Positions 41,429-50,993 of a DNA stretch of 64,000 nt are shown in pieces; within the stretch, counting starts at the first letter, position 1, and each line of letters starts with the position of its first letter. A program made the position numbers and the translations under genes. The notes under the pieces were generated by a model, which saw only the letters and a list, made by a program, of their open reading frames with translations, was not told where the DNA came from and searched no databases. The stretch comes from Aequorivita sp. (GTDB lineage Bacteria; Bacteroidota; Bacteroidia; Flavobacteriales; Flavobacteriaceae), in assembly GCA_020435825.1 (NCBI GenBank), contig JAGQYY010000001.1, forward strand, positions 80,808 through 144,807, in the 5' to 3' direction.

Positions 41429-43834
41429 ATGGTAAACTGTTTCCATTGCGGTGATCCGTGTTTGGACATTGAAATTAAGCATGGGGAAAAATCCTTTTGT
41501 TGCCATGGCTGCAAAACGGTTTTTGATATTCTGAATGACAACGACTTAAATTATTATTACGATCTTGAGAAAACACCGGGCATTTCACCAAAGGAAATTG
41601 CTGGTAAATATGACTTTCTCGACAATGAAGCCATTGTTGAAAAATTGCTTGAATTTAACGATGGAAGCACACAAATTGTCTCTTTTTTAATTCCTTCAAT
41701 ACATTGCAGTAGTTGTATTTGGATTCTCGAAAACCTCAATAAACTTAATCCTTCTGTAAAATCTTCACAAGTAAATTTTCCAGAGAAAACAGTTCGAATC
41801 ACTTTTTCAGCGGAAGAAAATTCACTTAAAAATCTTGTTGTTCTTTTAAGCCGAATAGGTTACGAACCCTATATTTCACTAGATGATTCTGCGAAAAAAG
41901 AAAAAAACATAAACCGAAGCCTAATATATAAATTGGGTATTGCAGGTTTTGCTTTTGGAAATGTGATGTTCCTTTCGTTTCCTGAATATTTTGAGCATTC
42001 CGAATTTTGGTTGGACCAATTCAAACCTTTTTTCCGGTGGTTGATGTTTGCATATTCACTTCCGGTTGTTTTTTATTCAGGAAGTGGGTATTTTATTTCA
42101 GCATACAAAGGACTTCGTTCAAAAATATTAAATATTGATGTTCCCATTGCTTTGGGAATTGCGGTACTTTTTATTAGAAGCACAATGGATATTGTGATGA
42201 ATTGGGGCACGGGCTTTTTCGACAGTCTTACTGGGCTGGTTTTCTTTTTATTGCTTGGGAAATTTTTTCAGCAAAAAACCTACAGCTATCTATCCTTTGA
42301 ACGTGATTACAAATCATACTTTCCTATTGCTGTAACGCGCCTTTTCAAAAATTCCGAAGGAAAAACCATTGAAGAACAAGCTGAAGTTTACAACGTAAAA
42401 AAAGGGGATCGTTTGCTAATTCGCAATAACGAAATAATTCCAGTGGATGCCATTTTAATAAAAGGAAATGCGCTGATAGATTACAGTTTTGTTACTGGTG
42501 AAGCAGAGCCAATTTCCAAGCAAAGTGGTGATAAACTCTTTGCTGGCGGCAAACAACAAGCTGGAATTTTGGAAGTGGAAGTACTGAAACCCGTTGCACA
42601 GAGCTACTTAACGCAGCTTTGGAGCAACGATGTTTTCAGTAAGGACAAAACAGGAATTTTTGAATCCCTGACAGACAGTATAAGCAAGCGATTTACGGTT
42701 GCTATTCTTTCCGTGGCTTTTATTTCTACCATATTTTGGTTGCTGGTTGATCCCTCAAAAGCGTTTAATGTATTTACTTCGGTCTTGATTGTTGCCTGTC
42801 CGTGTGCCATTGCACTAGCTGCACCGTTCACTTTGGGCAATTTGCTCAGAATCTTTGGAAGGGAGAAACTGTATTTGAAGGAAGCTTCGGTGATTGAACA
42901 AATGGCAAAGTTGGATACCGTGGTTTTTGACAAAACCGGAACGCTTACCACAAATCAAAAAAGCCTGATTGCATACGAAGGCGTTGCGCTTTCAGAGGTT
43001 GAAAAACAGTTGCTTACAAGCACCCTTCGGGCATCGAGCCATCCTCTTAGCCGCTCGCTTTACAATATTCTCGAAAAAAATAATATCCAAACCCTGGATG
43101 AGTTTGAAGAAGAAGTAGGGAAGGGGATTTCCGCTACTTCCAAAAACAATTCCATAAAAGTAGGTTCCTATGATTTTGTGGGCTATGGTGGTGAATTGAT
43201 TTCAGAAATAAAAAACAAAACCACCATCCACATCAGCGCCAATCAAGTTTACAAGGGTTGTTACATTTTTAATAGCGAATACCGAAAAGGTGTTGCTGAA
43301 ATTTTTGGACAGCTTAGTGACGGGAAAGAGATAATCGTACTTTCCGGCGACAACGAAGGCGAACGCAAACGTTTAGAAGCAATACTGCCAAAAGGCACTA
43401 AACTTTATTTTAACCAAAAACCGGACGATAAGCTTAACTTCATAAAAACACTCCAGCAAAGTGGAAAGCAAGTATTGATGGTAGGCGATGGCCTTAATGA
43501 CGCCGGAGCTTTAAAGCAAAGTAATGTTGGTTTTGTAATTTCAGAAAATACAAATGTGTTTTCACCGGCATGTGATGGTATTTTGGATGCTTCCCGGTTT
43601 AACAAAATCGGCGATTTTTTAAACCTTTCAATAAAAGGAGTGAAGATTATTAAATGGGCGTTTTTGTTTTCTTTAATTTATAATTTAATAGGCTTGTCGT
43701 TTGCCGTCACAGGGCATTTGCAGCCTGTAGTTGCGGCAATATTAATGCCTTTGAGCTCAATAAGCATTGTTGTTTTCACAACAGTCATGAGCCAATTTGC
43801 GGGAAAGAAATTAAGAACGGATATAAATAAGTAA
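41429..43834 (+). CDS. ccoI: Heavy-metal P1B-type ATPase, CcoI/FixI (copper export for cbb3)
   Basis: I start at ATG 41429 rather than the adjoining TTG 41426; the product is ~801 aa. It has an N-terminal Cys-rich metal-binding domain (CFHCGDPC ... CCHGC), an HMA domain with CSSC (residues ~95-98), eight helices, CPC in VACPCAIALAAP, the phosphorylation site DKTGTLT, and MVGDGLNDAGAL. CcoI-type ATPases pump Cu(I) to the periplasm for CuB assembly. It has its own FNR-like box and precedes ccoS by 63 bp, where another box lies. Confidence 0.95.
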   Translation: MVNCFHCGDPCLDIEIKHGEKSFCCHGCKTVFDILNDNDLNYYYDLEKTPGISPKEIAGKYDFLDNEAIVEKLLEFNDGSTQIVSFLIPSIHCSSCIWILENLNKLNPSVKSSQVNFPEKTVRITFSAEENSLKNLVVLLSRIGYEPYISLDDSAKKEKNINRSLIYKLGIAGFAFGNVMFLSFPEYFEHSEFWLDQFKPFFRWLMFAYSLPVVFYSGSGYFISAYKGLRSKILNIDVPIALGIAVLFIRSTMDIVMNWGTGFFDSLTGLVFFLLLGKFFQQKTYSYLSFERDYKSYFPIAVTRLFKNSEGKTIEEQAEVYNVKKGDRLLIRNNEIIPVDAILIKGNALIDYSFVTGEAEPISKQSGDKLFAGGKQQAGILEVEVLKPVAQSYLTQLWSNDVFSKDKTGIFESLTDSISKRFTVAILSVAFISTIFWLLVDPSKAFNVFTSVLIVACPCAIALAAPFTLGNLLRIFGREKLYLKEASVIEQMAKLDTVVFDKTGTLTTNQKSLIAYEGVALSEVEKQLLTSTLRASSHPLSRSLYNILEKNNIQTLDEFEEEVGKGISATSKNNSIKVGSYDFVGYGGELISEIKNKTTIHISANQVYKGCYIFNSEYRKGVAEIFGQLSDGKEIIVLSGDNEGERKRLEAILPKGTKLYFNQKPDDKLNFIKTLQQSGKQVLMVGDGLNDAGALKQSNVGFVISENTNVFSPACDGILDASRFNKIGDFLNLSIKGVKIIKWAFLFSLIYNLIGLSFAVTGHLQPVVAAILMPLSSISIVVFTTVMSQFAGKKLRTDINK

Positions 43835-43836
43835 AA

Positions 43837-43880
43837 TTGACAAATGTCATATTTTAATGATATTTGCAATAATAATTTTG
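43837..43880 (+). promoter_or_regulatory. FNR/CRP-like box of the ccoS-NO-Q-P-G-H operon
   Basis: TTGAC-AAAT-GTCAT (43837-43850) is followed by TAATTTTG (43873-43880), a perfect TAnnTTTG ending 36.5 nt from the dyad centre. With 12835 it is the best complete promoter of the set. The ccoS ATG at 43898 leaves a ~12-nt leader. Confidence 0.72.
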
Positions 43881-43897
43881 AATAATAAATTTCAGGT

Positions 43898-44104
43898 ATG
43901 ACCATAATATATATGCTCTTGGCGATTAGCGTTTTTGTGGCGCTCATATTTTTTGCGTTGTTTATCTTTTCAGTAAAAAAAGGGCAATATGATGATACCT
44001 ATACTCCTTCAGTACGTATGCTCTTTGATGATGAACTGGTAAAGGAAGGTCTTTCAAATAAAAAAAACACTCCAAAAGAAAATAAAACCAATCCAGAAAA
44101 ATAA
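43898..44104 (+). CDS. ccoS: cbb3 oxidase assembly protein CcoS
   Basis: This 68-aa protein has one membrane helix (residues ~2-26) and the CcoS signature FSVKKGQYDDTYTPSVRMLFDDE, followed by a Lys/Asn-rich tail. CcoS is needed for cofactor insertion into CcoN. It is the first gene behind its FNR-like box, 13 nt before ccoNO. Confidence 0.92.
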   Translation: MTIIYMLLAISVFVALIFFALFIFSVKKGQYDDTYTPSVRMLFDDELVKEGLSNKKNTPKENKTNPEK

Positions 44105-44117
44105 TTCTATTGACACT

Positions 44118-46319
44118 ATGCAAACAGAACAGTTTTACTACGACAACCAAATTGTCAAAAAATTCATCAATGCTACCATTTTTTGGGGAATCATTGGTAT
44201 GAGTATAGGCTTACTGCTGGCCTATATGTTTTTGTTCCCGAACATGACAGATGGCATTTCGTGGCTCAGTTTTGGGCGGTTAAGACCCTTGCACACCAAT
44301 GCGGTAATTTTTGCTTTTGTGGGCAATGCCATTTTTGCGGGAGTATATTATTCTACACAACGCTTGCTTAAAGCACGTATGTGGAGTGATTTTTTAAGCA
44401 ACCTGAACTTTTGGGGCTGGCAGGCCATTATTGTTGGCGCTGCTATTACACTTCCGCTAGGCTATACAACTTCAAAAGAATATGCCGAGCTGGAATGGCC
44501 TTTTGATATTGCCATTGCGGTAATATGGGTAGCGTTTGGGCTCAATTTGATTATGACGATGGTCAAAAGACGCCAGCGCCACCTATATGTAGCAATCTGG
44601 TTCTATTTGGCAACCTTTGTAACAGTTGCCGTTTTGCATATCGTAAACAGCATGGAGCTTCCTATATCTGCACTTAAAAGCTATTCAGCCTATTCTGGAG
44701 TCCAGGATGCGCTGGTGCAGTGGTGGTATGGCCACAATGCGGTAGCGTTCTTCCTAACCACACCCTTTTTGGGATTGATGTATTATTTTGTTCCAAAAGC
44801 GGCTAACAGGCCTGTATATTCATACCGGTTGTCCATCGTTCACTTTTGGTCATTGATCTTTATCTATATATGGGCGGGACCTCACCACTTATTGTATTCC
44901 GCACTACCGGAATGGGCCCAGAACTTAGGTGTGGCGTTTTCTGTAATGCTCATCGCCCCTTCTTGGGGAGGTATGATAAACGGTCTTTTAACGTTGCGTG
45001 GGGCTTGGGATAAAGTACGTGTAGACCCTGTGTTAAAATTTATGGTAGTAGCCATTACAGGTTATGGTATGGCAACTTTTGAAGGACCAATGCTTTCACT
45101 TAAAAACGTAAATGCAATAGCACACTTTAGCGATTGGATTATTGCCCACGTTCACGTTGGCGCCCTTGCTTGGAACGGATTTTTGACCTTTGGGATGATC
45201 TATTGGTTGGTGCCGCGACTTTTCAAAACAAAATTGTATTCCACGCAACTGGCCAATGCACATTTCTGGATTGGTACGTTGGGGATCATCATGTACGCAT
45301 TGCCCATGTATGTCGCCGGGTTTATGCAGGCATCTATGTGGAATCAATTTAATCCCGACGGAACGTTAACATACGGTAACTTCCTTGAAACGGTTACACA
45401 AATCATCCCAATGTATTGGATGCGCGCCATTGGAGGTAGTTTGTATATTACCGGAGCGTTTATAGCACTTTATAACGTTGTAATGACCGCGCGCAGGGGC
45501 AGTAAGGTTACGGATGAGCTTGCTGAAGCCGCACCATTATCACCAGTGACCAAAAGACAAACCGCTGGCGAAGGCTACCATACTTGGTTGGAACGCCGCC
45601 CAGTAAAACTTACCATTTATGCCACCATAGCCATATTAATTGGGGGAGCGGTGCAGATTATTCCCTCTTTGCTGGTTGATGATTACGTTCCCGTGATATC
45701 CAGTGTAAAACCTTATACGCCACTTGAGCTGGAAGGTCGCGACATATACATTCGTGAAGGTTGCGTGGGCTGCCACTCCCAGATGATCCGTCCTTTTAGA
45801 AGTGAAGTGGAACGCTATGGCGAGTATTCAAAATCTGGTGAATATGTGTATGACCACCCATTCCTTTGGGGAAGTAAACGTACGGGGCCGGATTTGCACC
45901 GTGTGGGCAAAAAATACTCCGATAACTGGCACCTCAACCATATGTATGACCCGCAGAGTACTTCATCAGGTTCTATTATGCCTTCGTATAAATGGTTGAT
46001 AAATTCAGAATTGGATAAATCAAAAACAGAAGATAAAATGAAGGCCATGGTTTCTCTTGGTGTTCCCTATACAGAGGAAGAAATAGCCAATGCCCAAAAA
46101 TGGATGGACGAGCAAGGTACCCAAATAGAGAAAAACCTTTACAGCGACCCCGACTTTGTAAGTACCTACGAAGCAAGCAAAAAATATGCTGAGGAAAATG
46201 GCGAGGATTTTATTGAAATGAAGGACCGTGAGATTGTGGCGATTATCGCTTATTTGCAACGATTGGGAACAGATATTAAAGTAGATAACGCTGAGAATGC
46301 ATCAGCAAAAAGCGAATAG
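44118..46319 (+). CDS. ccoNO: Fused cbb3 oxidase subunits I and II (CcoNO)
   Basis: This 733-aa fusion is typical of Bacteroidota. The CcoN part (residues ~1-470) has 12 helices, the haem-b His in PLHTNAVIFAF, CuB ligands in WYGHNAVAFF and AGPHHLLY, and the haem ligands HVHVGALAWN. The CcoO part (residues ~495-733) has a membrane anchor and one haem c site, CVGCHSQMIRPF, with a Met candidate in SGSIMPSYKWL. It reduces O2 to water at low oxygen and pumps protons. It is followed by ccoQ (2 nt) and ccoP. Confidence 0.96.
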   Translation: MQTEQFYYDNQIVKKFINATIFWGIIGMSIGLLLAYMFLFPNMTDGISWLSFGRLRPLHTNAVIFAFVGNAIFAGVYYSTQRLLKARMWSDFLSNLNFWGWQAIIVGAAITLPLGYTTSKEYAELEWPFDIAIAVIWVAFGLNLIMTMVKRRQRHLYVAIWFYLATFVTVAVLHIVNSMELPISALKSYSAYSGVQDALVQWWYGHNAVAFFLTTPFLGLMYYFVPKAANRPVYSYRLSIVHFWSLIFIYIWAGPHHLLYSALPEWAQNLGVAFSVMLIAPSWGGMINGLLTLRGAWDKVRVDPVLKFMVVAITGYGMATFEGPMLSLKNVNAIAHFSDWIIAHVHVGALAWNGFLTFGMIYWLVPRLFKTKLYSTQLANAHFWIGTLGIIMYALPMYVAGFMQASMWNQFNPDGTLTYGNFLETVTQIIPMYWMRAIGGSLYITGAFIALYNVVMTARRGSKVTDELAEAAPLSPVTKRQTAGEGYHTWLERRPVKLTIYATIAILIGGAVQIIPSLLVDDYVPVISSVKPYTPLELEGRDIYIREGCVGCHSQMIRPFRSEVERYGEYSKSGEYVYDHPFLWGSKRTGPDLHRVGKKYSDNWHLNHMYDPQSTSSGSIMPSYKWLINSELDKSKTEDKMKAMVSLGVPYTEEEIANAQKWMDEQGTQIEKNLYSDPDFVSTYEASKKYAEENGEDFIEMKDREIVAIIAYLQRLGTDIKVDNAENASAKSE

Positions 46320-46321
46320 TT

Positions 46322-46519
46322 ATGTTGAAATTTGTAAAAGGAAACCTCGAGAACATAGACAATGTTCAAATATACCCAATGATTTCATTATTAATATTCT
46401 TCATCTTTTTTGTGGTACTTTTTTATTGGGTAATTACCGCTAAAAAAGAGCATATAAAAGAAGTGAGCAACATTCCATTGGAAGAAGATACTAACTACCA
46501 AAACGAAAATTTACTATGA
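46322..46519 (+). CDS. ccoQ: CcoQ-like small membrane subunit
   Basis: This 65-aa protein has one helix (MISLLIFFIFFVVLFYWVITAKKEH), typical of CcoQ. It starts 2 nt after ccoNO and overlaps the ccoP start by 4 bp (ATGA). CcoQ stabilises the cbb3 complex. Low complexity makes the call rest partly on position. Confidence 0.85.
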   Translation: MLKFVKGNLENIDNVQIYPMISLLIFFIFFVVLFYWVITAKKEHIKEVSNIPLEEDTNYQNENLL

Positions 46520-47493
46520 AAACCACAGCATCATTTTTAAGAGTCATCGGTTTTGCGATACTCGCCTTTTTTCTCTTGGAACTTACCATTGATTCCGGTG
46601 ACCAGTGGGCGATTGTAAAATACCCAATCATCTGGGCTGTTCTGGCAATGTTGGTCTTTTTCGCCATAGCACTGGAAATTGTTGCCGCAGCGCTGCAGCG
46701 TATCCTTTTTGGAGGATTAAACCCAGAAGCGAAGGAACGCTATTTGGCCGCCGAAAAACTAAGAGAACAAAATCAATTTGGCTGGTTTAAAAGAAAATAC
46801 AAAGAAATGCTCGATGCCAAACCTATGGCAAAAGAGCAGGAAATTGTTTTGGACCATAATTATGACGGAATCCGCGAGTTGGATAACACGCTTCCGCCCT
46901 GGTGGGTCTATATGTTTTATGCCACAATAATTTTTGCTGTTGTGTATTTGGTTCGTTTTGAAATTTTTAATGGCGAAAACCAAATAGAGGAATACGAAAC
47001 CGAAGTCGCCCAGGCAAAACTGGACGTGGCAGAATATAAAAAGAACAACAAAGACCTAATAGATGCAAATACAGTAGAATTGCTTACCGATGCCAGCGAT
47101 ATTGCGGCCGGGAAAACAATTTTTACCGATAATTGCGTTGCTTGCCATAAAGATAGCGGCGGCGGCGGTATTGGTCCAAACCTAACCGATGATTATTGGA
47201 TATTGGGCGGGGGAATCAAAAACATTTTCCACACCATAAGCGAAGGAGGACGTGCCGGAAAAGGGATGATTTCCTGGAAAACAGATCTAAAACCTAGCGA
47301 GATGGCCCAAGTAGCAAGTTATGTTATGACACTTCACGGTACGAATCCTGCGGATGGGAAGGAACCCGAAGGAGATGTGTGGGTAGATGAAAACGCACCA
47401 GTTGATAATGTGGAAGCAAAGGTAATAGACTCAACCACAATTGAAATGACCGATGTACCTGTCGTAGATAATCTTCAGGCAAACGGAAAATAA
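46516..47493 (+). CDS. ccoP: cbb3 oxidase subunit III, monoheme (CcoP)
   Basis: This 325-aa protein has two N-terminal helices (residues ~8-30 and 35-60), a third in WWVYMFYATIIFAVVYLV (~130-150), and a single cytochrome c domain with CVACHKDSGGGGIGPNL. Proteobacterial CcoP carries two haems; only one CxxCH is present here, which is usual for Flavobacteriia. An acidic, Val-rich tail follows. It overlaps ccoQ by 4 bp. It feeds electrons to CcoO/CcoN. Confidence 0.94.
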   Translation: MKTTASFLRVIGFAILAFFLLELTIDSGDQWAIVKYPIIWAVLAMLVFFAIALEIVAAALQRILFGGLNPEAKERYLAAEKLREQNQFGWFKRKYKEMLDAKPMAKEQEIVLDHNYDGIRELDNTLPPWWVYMFYATIIFAVVYLVRFEIFNGENQIEEYETEVAQAKLDVAEYKKNNKDLIDANTVELLTDASDIAAGKTIFTDNCVACHKDSGGGGIGPNLTDDYWILGGGIKNIFHTISEGGRAGKGMISWKTDLKPSEMAQVASYVMTLHGTNPADGKEPEGDVWVDENAPVDNVEAKVIDSTTIEMTDVPVVDNLQANGK

Positions 47494-47531
47494 AAACCTT
47501 TAATTCAATAATATACCAAAATAAATATACT

Positions 47532-48953
47532 TTGGATACTCCCGAAAACGAAAAGTTTAGAGACAGCATTGGTACGATTAGCGAAGAAGGCAAAAGAGCA
47601 TGGGTTTATCCTAAGAAACCTTCGGGAAAACTGTATCAATACAGAAAATATGTAAGTTATTTTCTGCTTGCTTTTCTGTTCGCCGCTCCGTTCGTGAAGA
47701 TTAACGGAAACCAATTTCTGCTCTTTAATGTTCTGGAGCGCCGTTTCAACATTTTTGGATTCCCTTTTTGGCCCCAAGATTTTTATATTTTTGTTATAAT
47801 GATGGTAATTGGGGTAGTTTTCATTATATTTTTTACAGCTGCCTTTGGAAGAATCTTTTGTGGGTGGATTTGTCCTCAGACCATTTTTATGGAAATGGTC
47901 TTCAGAAGAATTGAGTATTGGATTGATGGCGATAGAGGGGCGCAGATGCGTTTGGACAAACAAGCTTGGAATGCTGAAAAGATTCGGAAACGAGCACTAA
48001 AGTGGTTTATCTTTTTTACCATTTCATTCTTAATCGCAAATATATTCCTTGCATATCTAATAGGAAGCGACCGTTTGATACAATATGTAGTTGAAGGGCC
48101 CTTAGCGCACATCAGCACCTTACTATCATTACTGATATTCACAGGTGTCTTCTATTTTATATTTGCATGGTTCCGTGAGCAGGTATGTATTATCGCTTGC
48201 CCTTATGGAAGGTTACAGGGTGTGCTGTTGGACAATAAATCCATAATTGTGGCATACGACCACAAACGTGGTGAAAAGGAAGCGGGCCGGGCAAAATTCA
48301 AAAAAAATGAAGATCGAGAAGCTACGGGCAAAGGGGACTGTATAGATTGCTTCCAATGCGTACAGGTTTGCCCAACAGGTATTGATATCCGCAACGGAAC
48401 GCAACTGGAGTGCGTAAACTGCACGGCTTGTATAGACGCTTGTGATCACATGATGGAAGCGGTAAATCTGCCAAAAGGCTTAATTCGTTATGCCAGTGAA
48501 GAAAATATCGAAAAGAAGGCAAAATTCAAATTTACGCCACGTTTAAAGGGCTACACAGCGGTTTTGGTTATCCTGATTGGGGTGCTTACCGGAATGTTGT
48601 TCCTAAGGAGTGATGTGGAGGCAAACATCTTACGGCTTCCCGGGCAGCTTTATGAACACAAGGAAAACAACATTATAAGTAATGTTTTTACATATAAATT
48701 GCTCAACAAAACCACGAAAAATATTGAAAATATCCACTTTAAACTAAAATCCCCAAAAGGAACGATCCATAGTGTAAAACAGGGTGAAATAATTGTTCCT
48801 GCACAAGGGTTGGCGGAAGGGACTCTTTTTATCGAAATCAATAATGCAGCCTTGAGTGGCGACAAAAGCCGTGCTGTGATTGAAGTATATAGCAATGAGG
48901 ATTTAATAGAAACTACCAGCGTTACCTTCCTTGGGCCGAGAAATTATAATTAA
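47532..48953 (+). CDS. ccoG: CcoG polyferredoxin
   Basis: This 473-aa membrane protein has CGWICPQTIFME and CIIACPYGRLQG in the membrane part and a ferredoxin domain (CIDCFQCVQVCPTGIDI and CVNCTACIDACDHMM). A C-terminal Ig-like domain follows (residues ~370-470). CcoG reduces Cu(II) to Cu(I) for cbb3 assembly. The apparent start is TTG 47532 (MDTPENEKF); no ATG lies nearby in frame. It follows ccoP by 38 bp. Confidence 0.93.
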   Translation: MDTPENEKFRDSIGTISEEGKRAWVYPKKPSGKLYQYRKYVSYFLLAFLFAAPFVKINGNQFLLFNVLERRFNIFGFPFWPQDFYIFVIMMVIGVVFIIFFTAAFGRIFCGWICPQTIFMEMVFRRIEYWIDGDRGAQMRLDKQAWNAEKIRKRALKWFIFFTISFLIANIFLAYLIGSDRLIQYVVEGPLAHISTLLSLLIFTGVFYFIFAWFREQVCIIACPYGRLQGVLLDNKSIIVAYDHKRGEKEAGRAKFKKNEDREATGKGDCIDCFQCVQVCPTGIDIRNGTQLECVNCTACIDACDHMMEAVNLPKGLIRYASEENIEKKAKFKFTPRLKGYTAVLVILIGVLTGMLFLRSDVEANILRLPGQLYEHKENNIISNVFTYKLLNKTTKNIENIHFKLKSPKGTIHSVKQGEIIVPAQGLAEGTLFIEINNAALSGDKSRAVIEVYSNEDLIETTSVTFLGPRNYN

Positions 48954-48973
48954 AAACGATTAAAAGGTAAGTT

Positions 48974-49420
48974 ATGAAAATAAATTGGGGAACAGGATTG
49001 GTGATTGGAATGATACTTTTTATAGGCTTCATTTTGTTTTTTGTTATAAAAATAAGTACCGATAAAAAGTACGATTACGATTTGGTTACCGAAGAATATT
49101 ATAAAAAGGAAATGGTCTTTCAAAAAGAAATTGATGACAGAACAAATTCAAATTCCTTGGAGGCTAACATTACAGGTGTAAAAACCGAAAAAGGCTGGAT
49201 GCTAACTTTTCCCGAAAACCTGGATTATTCCAAGATTACGGGCACTGTTTTTCTTTACAGGCCTTCCAATAAAAAACTTGATTTTCAAGAACCCTTAAAT
49301 CTTTCGTCCAACAGTATGGTGATCCCCGATGAACGTTTGGTCGCAGGCCGGTGGAACACTATTGTTCAATGGAGCTATGAAGGAAAAGATTATTTATACA
49401 AAAACGAAATAGTTTATTAA
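48974..49420 (+). CDS. ccoH: CcoH (FixH family) cbb3 assembly protein
   Basis: This 148-aa protein has one N-terminal helix (residues ~5-27) and a periplasmic FixH-like domain (DLVTEEYYKKEMVFQKEID ... GRWNTIVQWSYEGKDYLY). It follows ccoG by 20 nt, the standard order ccoG-ccoH, and precedes the SafE-like gene by 11 nt. FixH proteins bind the oxidase during assembly. Confidence 0.9.
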   Translation: MKINWGTGLVIGMILFIGFILFFVIKISTDKKYDYDLVTEEYYKKEMVFQKEIDDRTNSNSLEANITGVKTEKGWMLTFPENLDYSKITGTVFLYRPSNKKLDFQEPLNLSSNSMVIPDERLVAGRWNTIVQWSYEGKDYLYKNEIVY

Positions 49421-49431
49421 TCAAGCCTTGA

Positions 49432-50169
49432 ATGTTATACACCGCCCTCATATTTGGATTATTGGGAAGTTTCCACTGCGTGGGAATGTGCGGGCCTATT
49501 GCGTTTTTGCTGCCCGTAGGCAGAAGCAATAATCTAAAGAAGGTTGTACAGATTTCACTATATCATTTTGGAAGAATATTGGCCTACGGTATTATAGGTT
49601 TCATTTTTGGACTGGTAGGCAAAAGTTTGAACCTGTTTGGCTTTCAGCAGCAACTCTCCATTTTAATAGGTGTTTTGATGCTCGCGGTTATCTTTATTCC
49701 CCAAAAGACATTTAATAAGTATAACTTTTCAAAATCTATCTATAGAATCATTTCCAAAGTGAAGACCGCCTTGGGAAAAGAACTTAAAAAGAAAAGTCCC
49801 GACACTTTTTTAACTATTGGTTTCCTAAACGGTTTTTTGCCCTGTGGTTTGGTCTATATGGCGGTTTTTGGTGCCATAGCTTCAGGAAATGCGTTGCAGG
49901 GAAGTTTATATATGGCACTTTTCGGCATCGGAACTATTCCCCTAATGACTTCGGCAATCTACCTCGGAAATTTTTTAAACGGGCAGGTTCGGCAGCGCAT
50001 ACGTCGTGCGATTCCGGTATTTGTAGTAATAATAGGTTGCCTTTTCATAGCTCGTGGTTTGGGGCTTGGCATTCCATACATATCACCAAAACCAATAACA
50101 GAAAATGTAGATGCCAATTACAACTGTCACGCCATGACTTCAGAAAACAAAACAATACATAACCATTAA
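49432..50169 (+). CDS. SafE/TauE-like six-helix membrane protein with Cys-rich motif
   Basis: This 245-aa protein has six helices, beginning LIFGLLGSFHCVGMCGPIAFLLP. The CxGMCGP motif and the second GFLNGFLPCGLVYMAVFGA motif match the DsbD_2/UreH-like sulfite-exporter family often found after ccoH in Bacteroidota. A role in copper or thiol transport for cbb3 maturation is plausible because of the cysteines and the operon. The His-containing tail (NCHAMTSENKTIHNH) may bind metal. Confidence 0.87.
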   Translation: MLYTALIFGLLGSFHCVGMCGPIAFLLPVGRSNNLKKVVQISLYHFGRILAYGIIGFIFGLVGKSLNLFGFQQQLSILIGVLMLAVIFIPQKTFNKYNFSKSIYRIISKVKTALGKELKKKSPDTFLTIGFLNGFLPCGLVYMAVFGAIASGNALQGSLYMALFGIGTIPLMTSAIYLGNFLNGQVRQRIRRAIPVFVVIIGCLFIARGLGLGIPYISPKPITENVDANYNCHAMTSENKTIHNH

Positions 50170-50180
50170 AAATATTCAAA

Positions 50181-50321
50181 ATGATGATAAATTCAATAAT
50201 ACCCTTGGCAAATTGGGGCGTAGGTACCGCAATGATAATCGTTTTCGCAGTTGTATGTGTTGTACTAAGTGTCTTGGTAATAAACTTTGTGATGAAAGGA
50301 AAAAAGAAAGAAGAAGAGTAA
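50181..50321 (+). CDS. 46-aa single-helix membrane peptide
   Basis: The short ORF starts at ATG 50181, 11 nt after the SafE-like stop, and ends at TAA 50319-50321. The sequence MMINSIIPLANWGVGTAMI begins an amphipathic segment; a ~22-residue helix follows and the tail KGKKKEEE is highly charged, so the C-terminus is likely cytosolic. I do not recognise it, but its position at the end of the cbb3 operon suggests a small oxidase or assembly subunit. Confidence 0.65.
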   Translation: MMINSIIPLANWGVGTAMIIVFAVVCVVLSVLVINFVMKGKKKEEE

Positions 50322-50359
50322 CCAAACCCTTCCCTTTCCCTTTTTTAATAAAGATCTGA

Positions 50360-50980
50360 TTATTTCGCCAAATCGATAATAGTCTGTACCGTTTCTTTAT
50401 TGTCAACGCCCAAGCCCTCTTGTTGGTGTACCATTTCGCCCTTGTGGTTAAAAACGCTTATAATGTTTGAATGTGAAAAATCCATTGGGGAAATTTCTTT
50501 ATAGCTAACTGCCAATACAGCAGCAAATTCGCGGGTGTCTGCTTCGGTTCCGCGAAGAAAAAGCCATTTTTCATCTTCCATTTCATTCTCTTTGCTGAAA
50601 GCTTTTAGCCTTTCGGGGGTATCGGTTTCTGGATCAATACTCACAAAAACATATTGTACATCGTCCTTTTTTTCTTCGGGCACCTGTTTTTCGATATTGC
50701 GCATATCTGCAACCAAACGCGGGCAGGCAGCTTTACAGGTTGTGTAGATCATAACCATGACAACTACCTTTCCTTGCAGATCTTTCAGCTCAATTTCTTC
50801 CCCATTTTGATTGGTCCAATGGGAGGGAAGGTTGTAGATAGACATTTCCGGAATGGCTTCACTTTCTGTTTTTTTTACTTTTGCAGTATCAGCGGTATCT
50901 ACATTTTTTTCTGAATTATTGTTGCAGGAAAAAAAAGCAGTTAAAGCGATCACTATTGCTAAATATTTGAAATTTTTCAT
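50360..50980 (-). CDS. SCO1/SenC/PrrC copper chaperone lipoprotein
   Basis: This 206-aa lipoprotein (signal AIVIALTAFFSC) has a thioredoxin-fold SCO domain. The copper ligands are CKAAC in YTTCKAACPRLVADMR and the distal His in PMDFSHSNIISVF. SCO proteins deliver copper to CuA sites or act as thiol reductants. It is the last gene of the leftward porin-nirK-SUMF-sco run, 13 nt after the SUMF gene, so delivery of copper to NirK or NosZ is likely. Confidence 0.93.
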   Translation of the reverse strand: MKNFKYLAIVIALTAFFSCNNNSEKNVDTADTAKVKKTESEAIPEMSIYNLPSHWTNQNGEEIELKDLQGKVVVMVMIYTTCKAACPRLVADMRNIEKQVPEEKKDDVQYVFVSIDPETDTPERLKAFSKENEMEDEKWLFLRGTEADTREFAAVLAVSYKEISPMDFSHSNIISVFNHKGEMVHQQEGLGVDNKETVQTIIDLAK

Positions 50981-50993
50981 TTTGGGTTATTTT

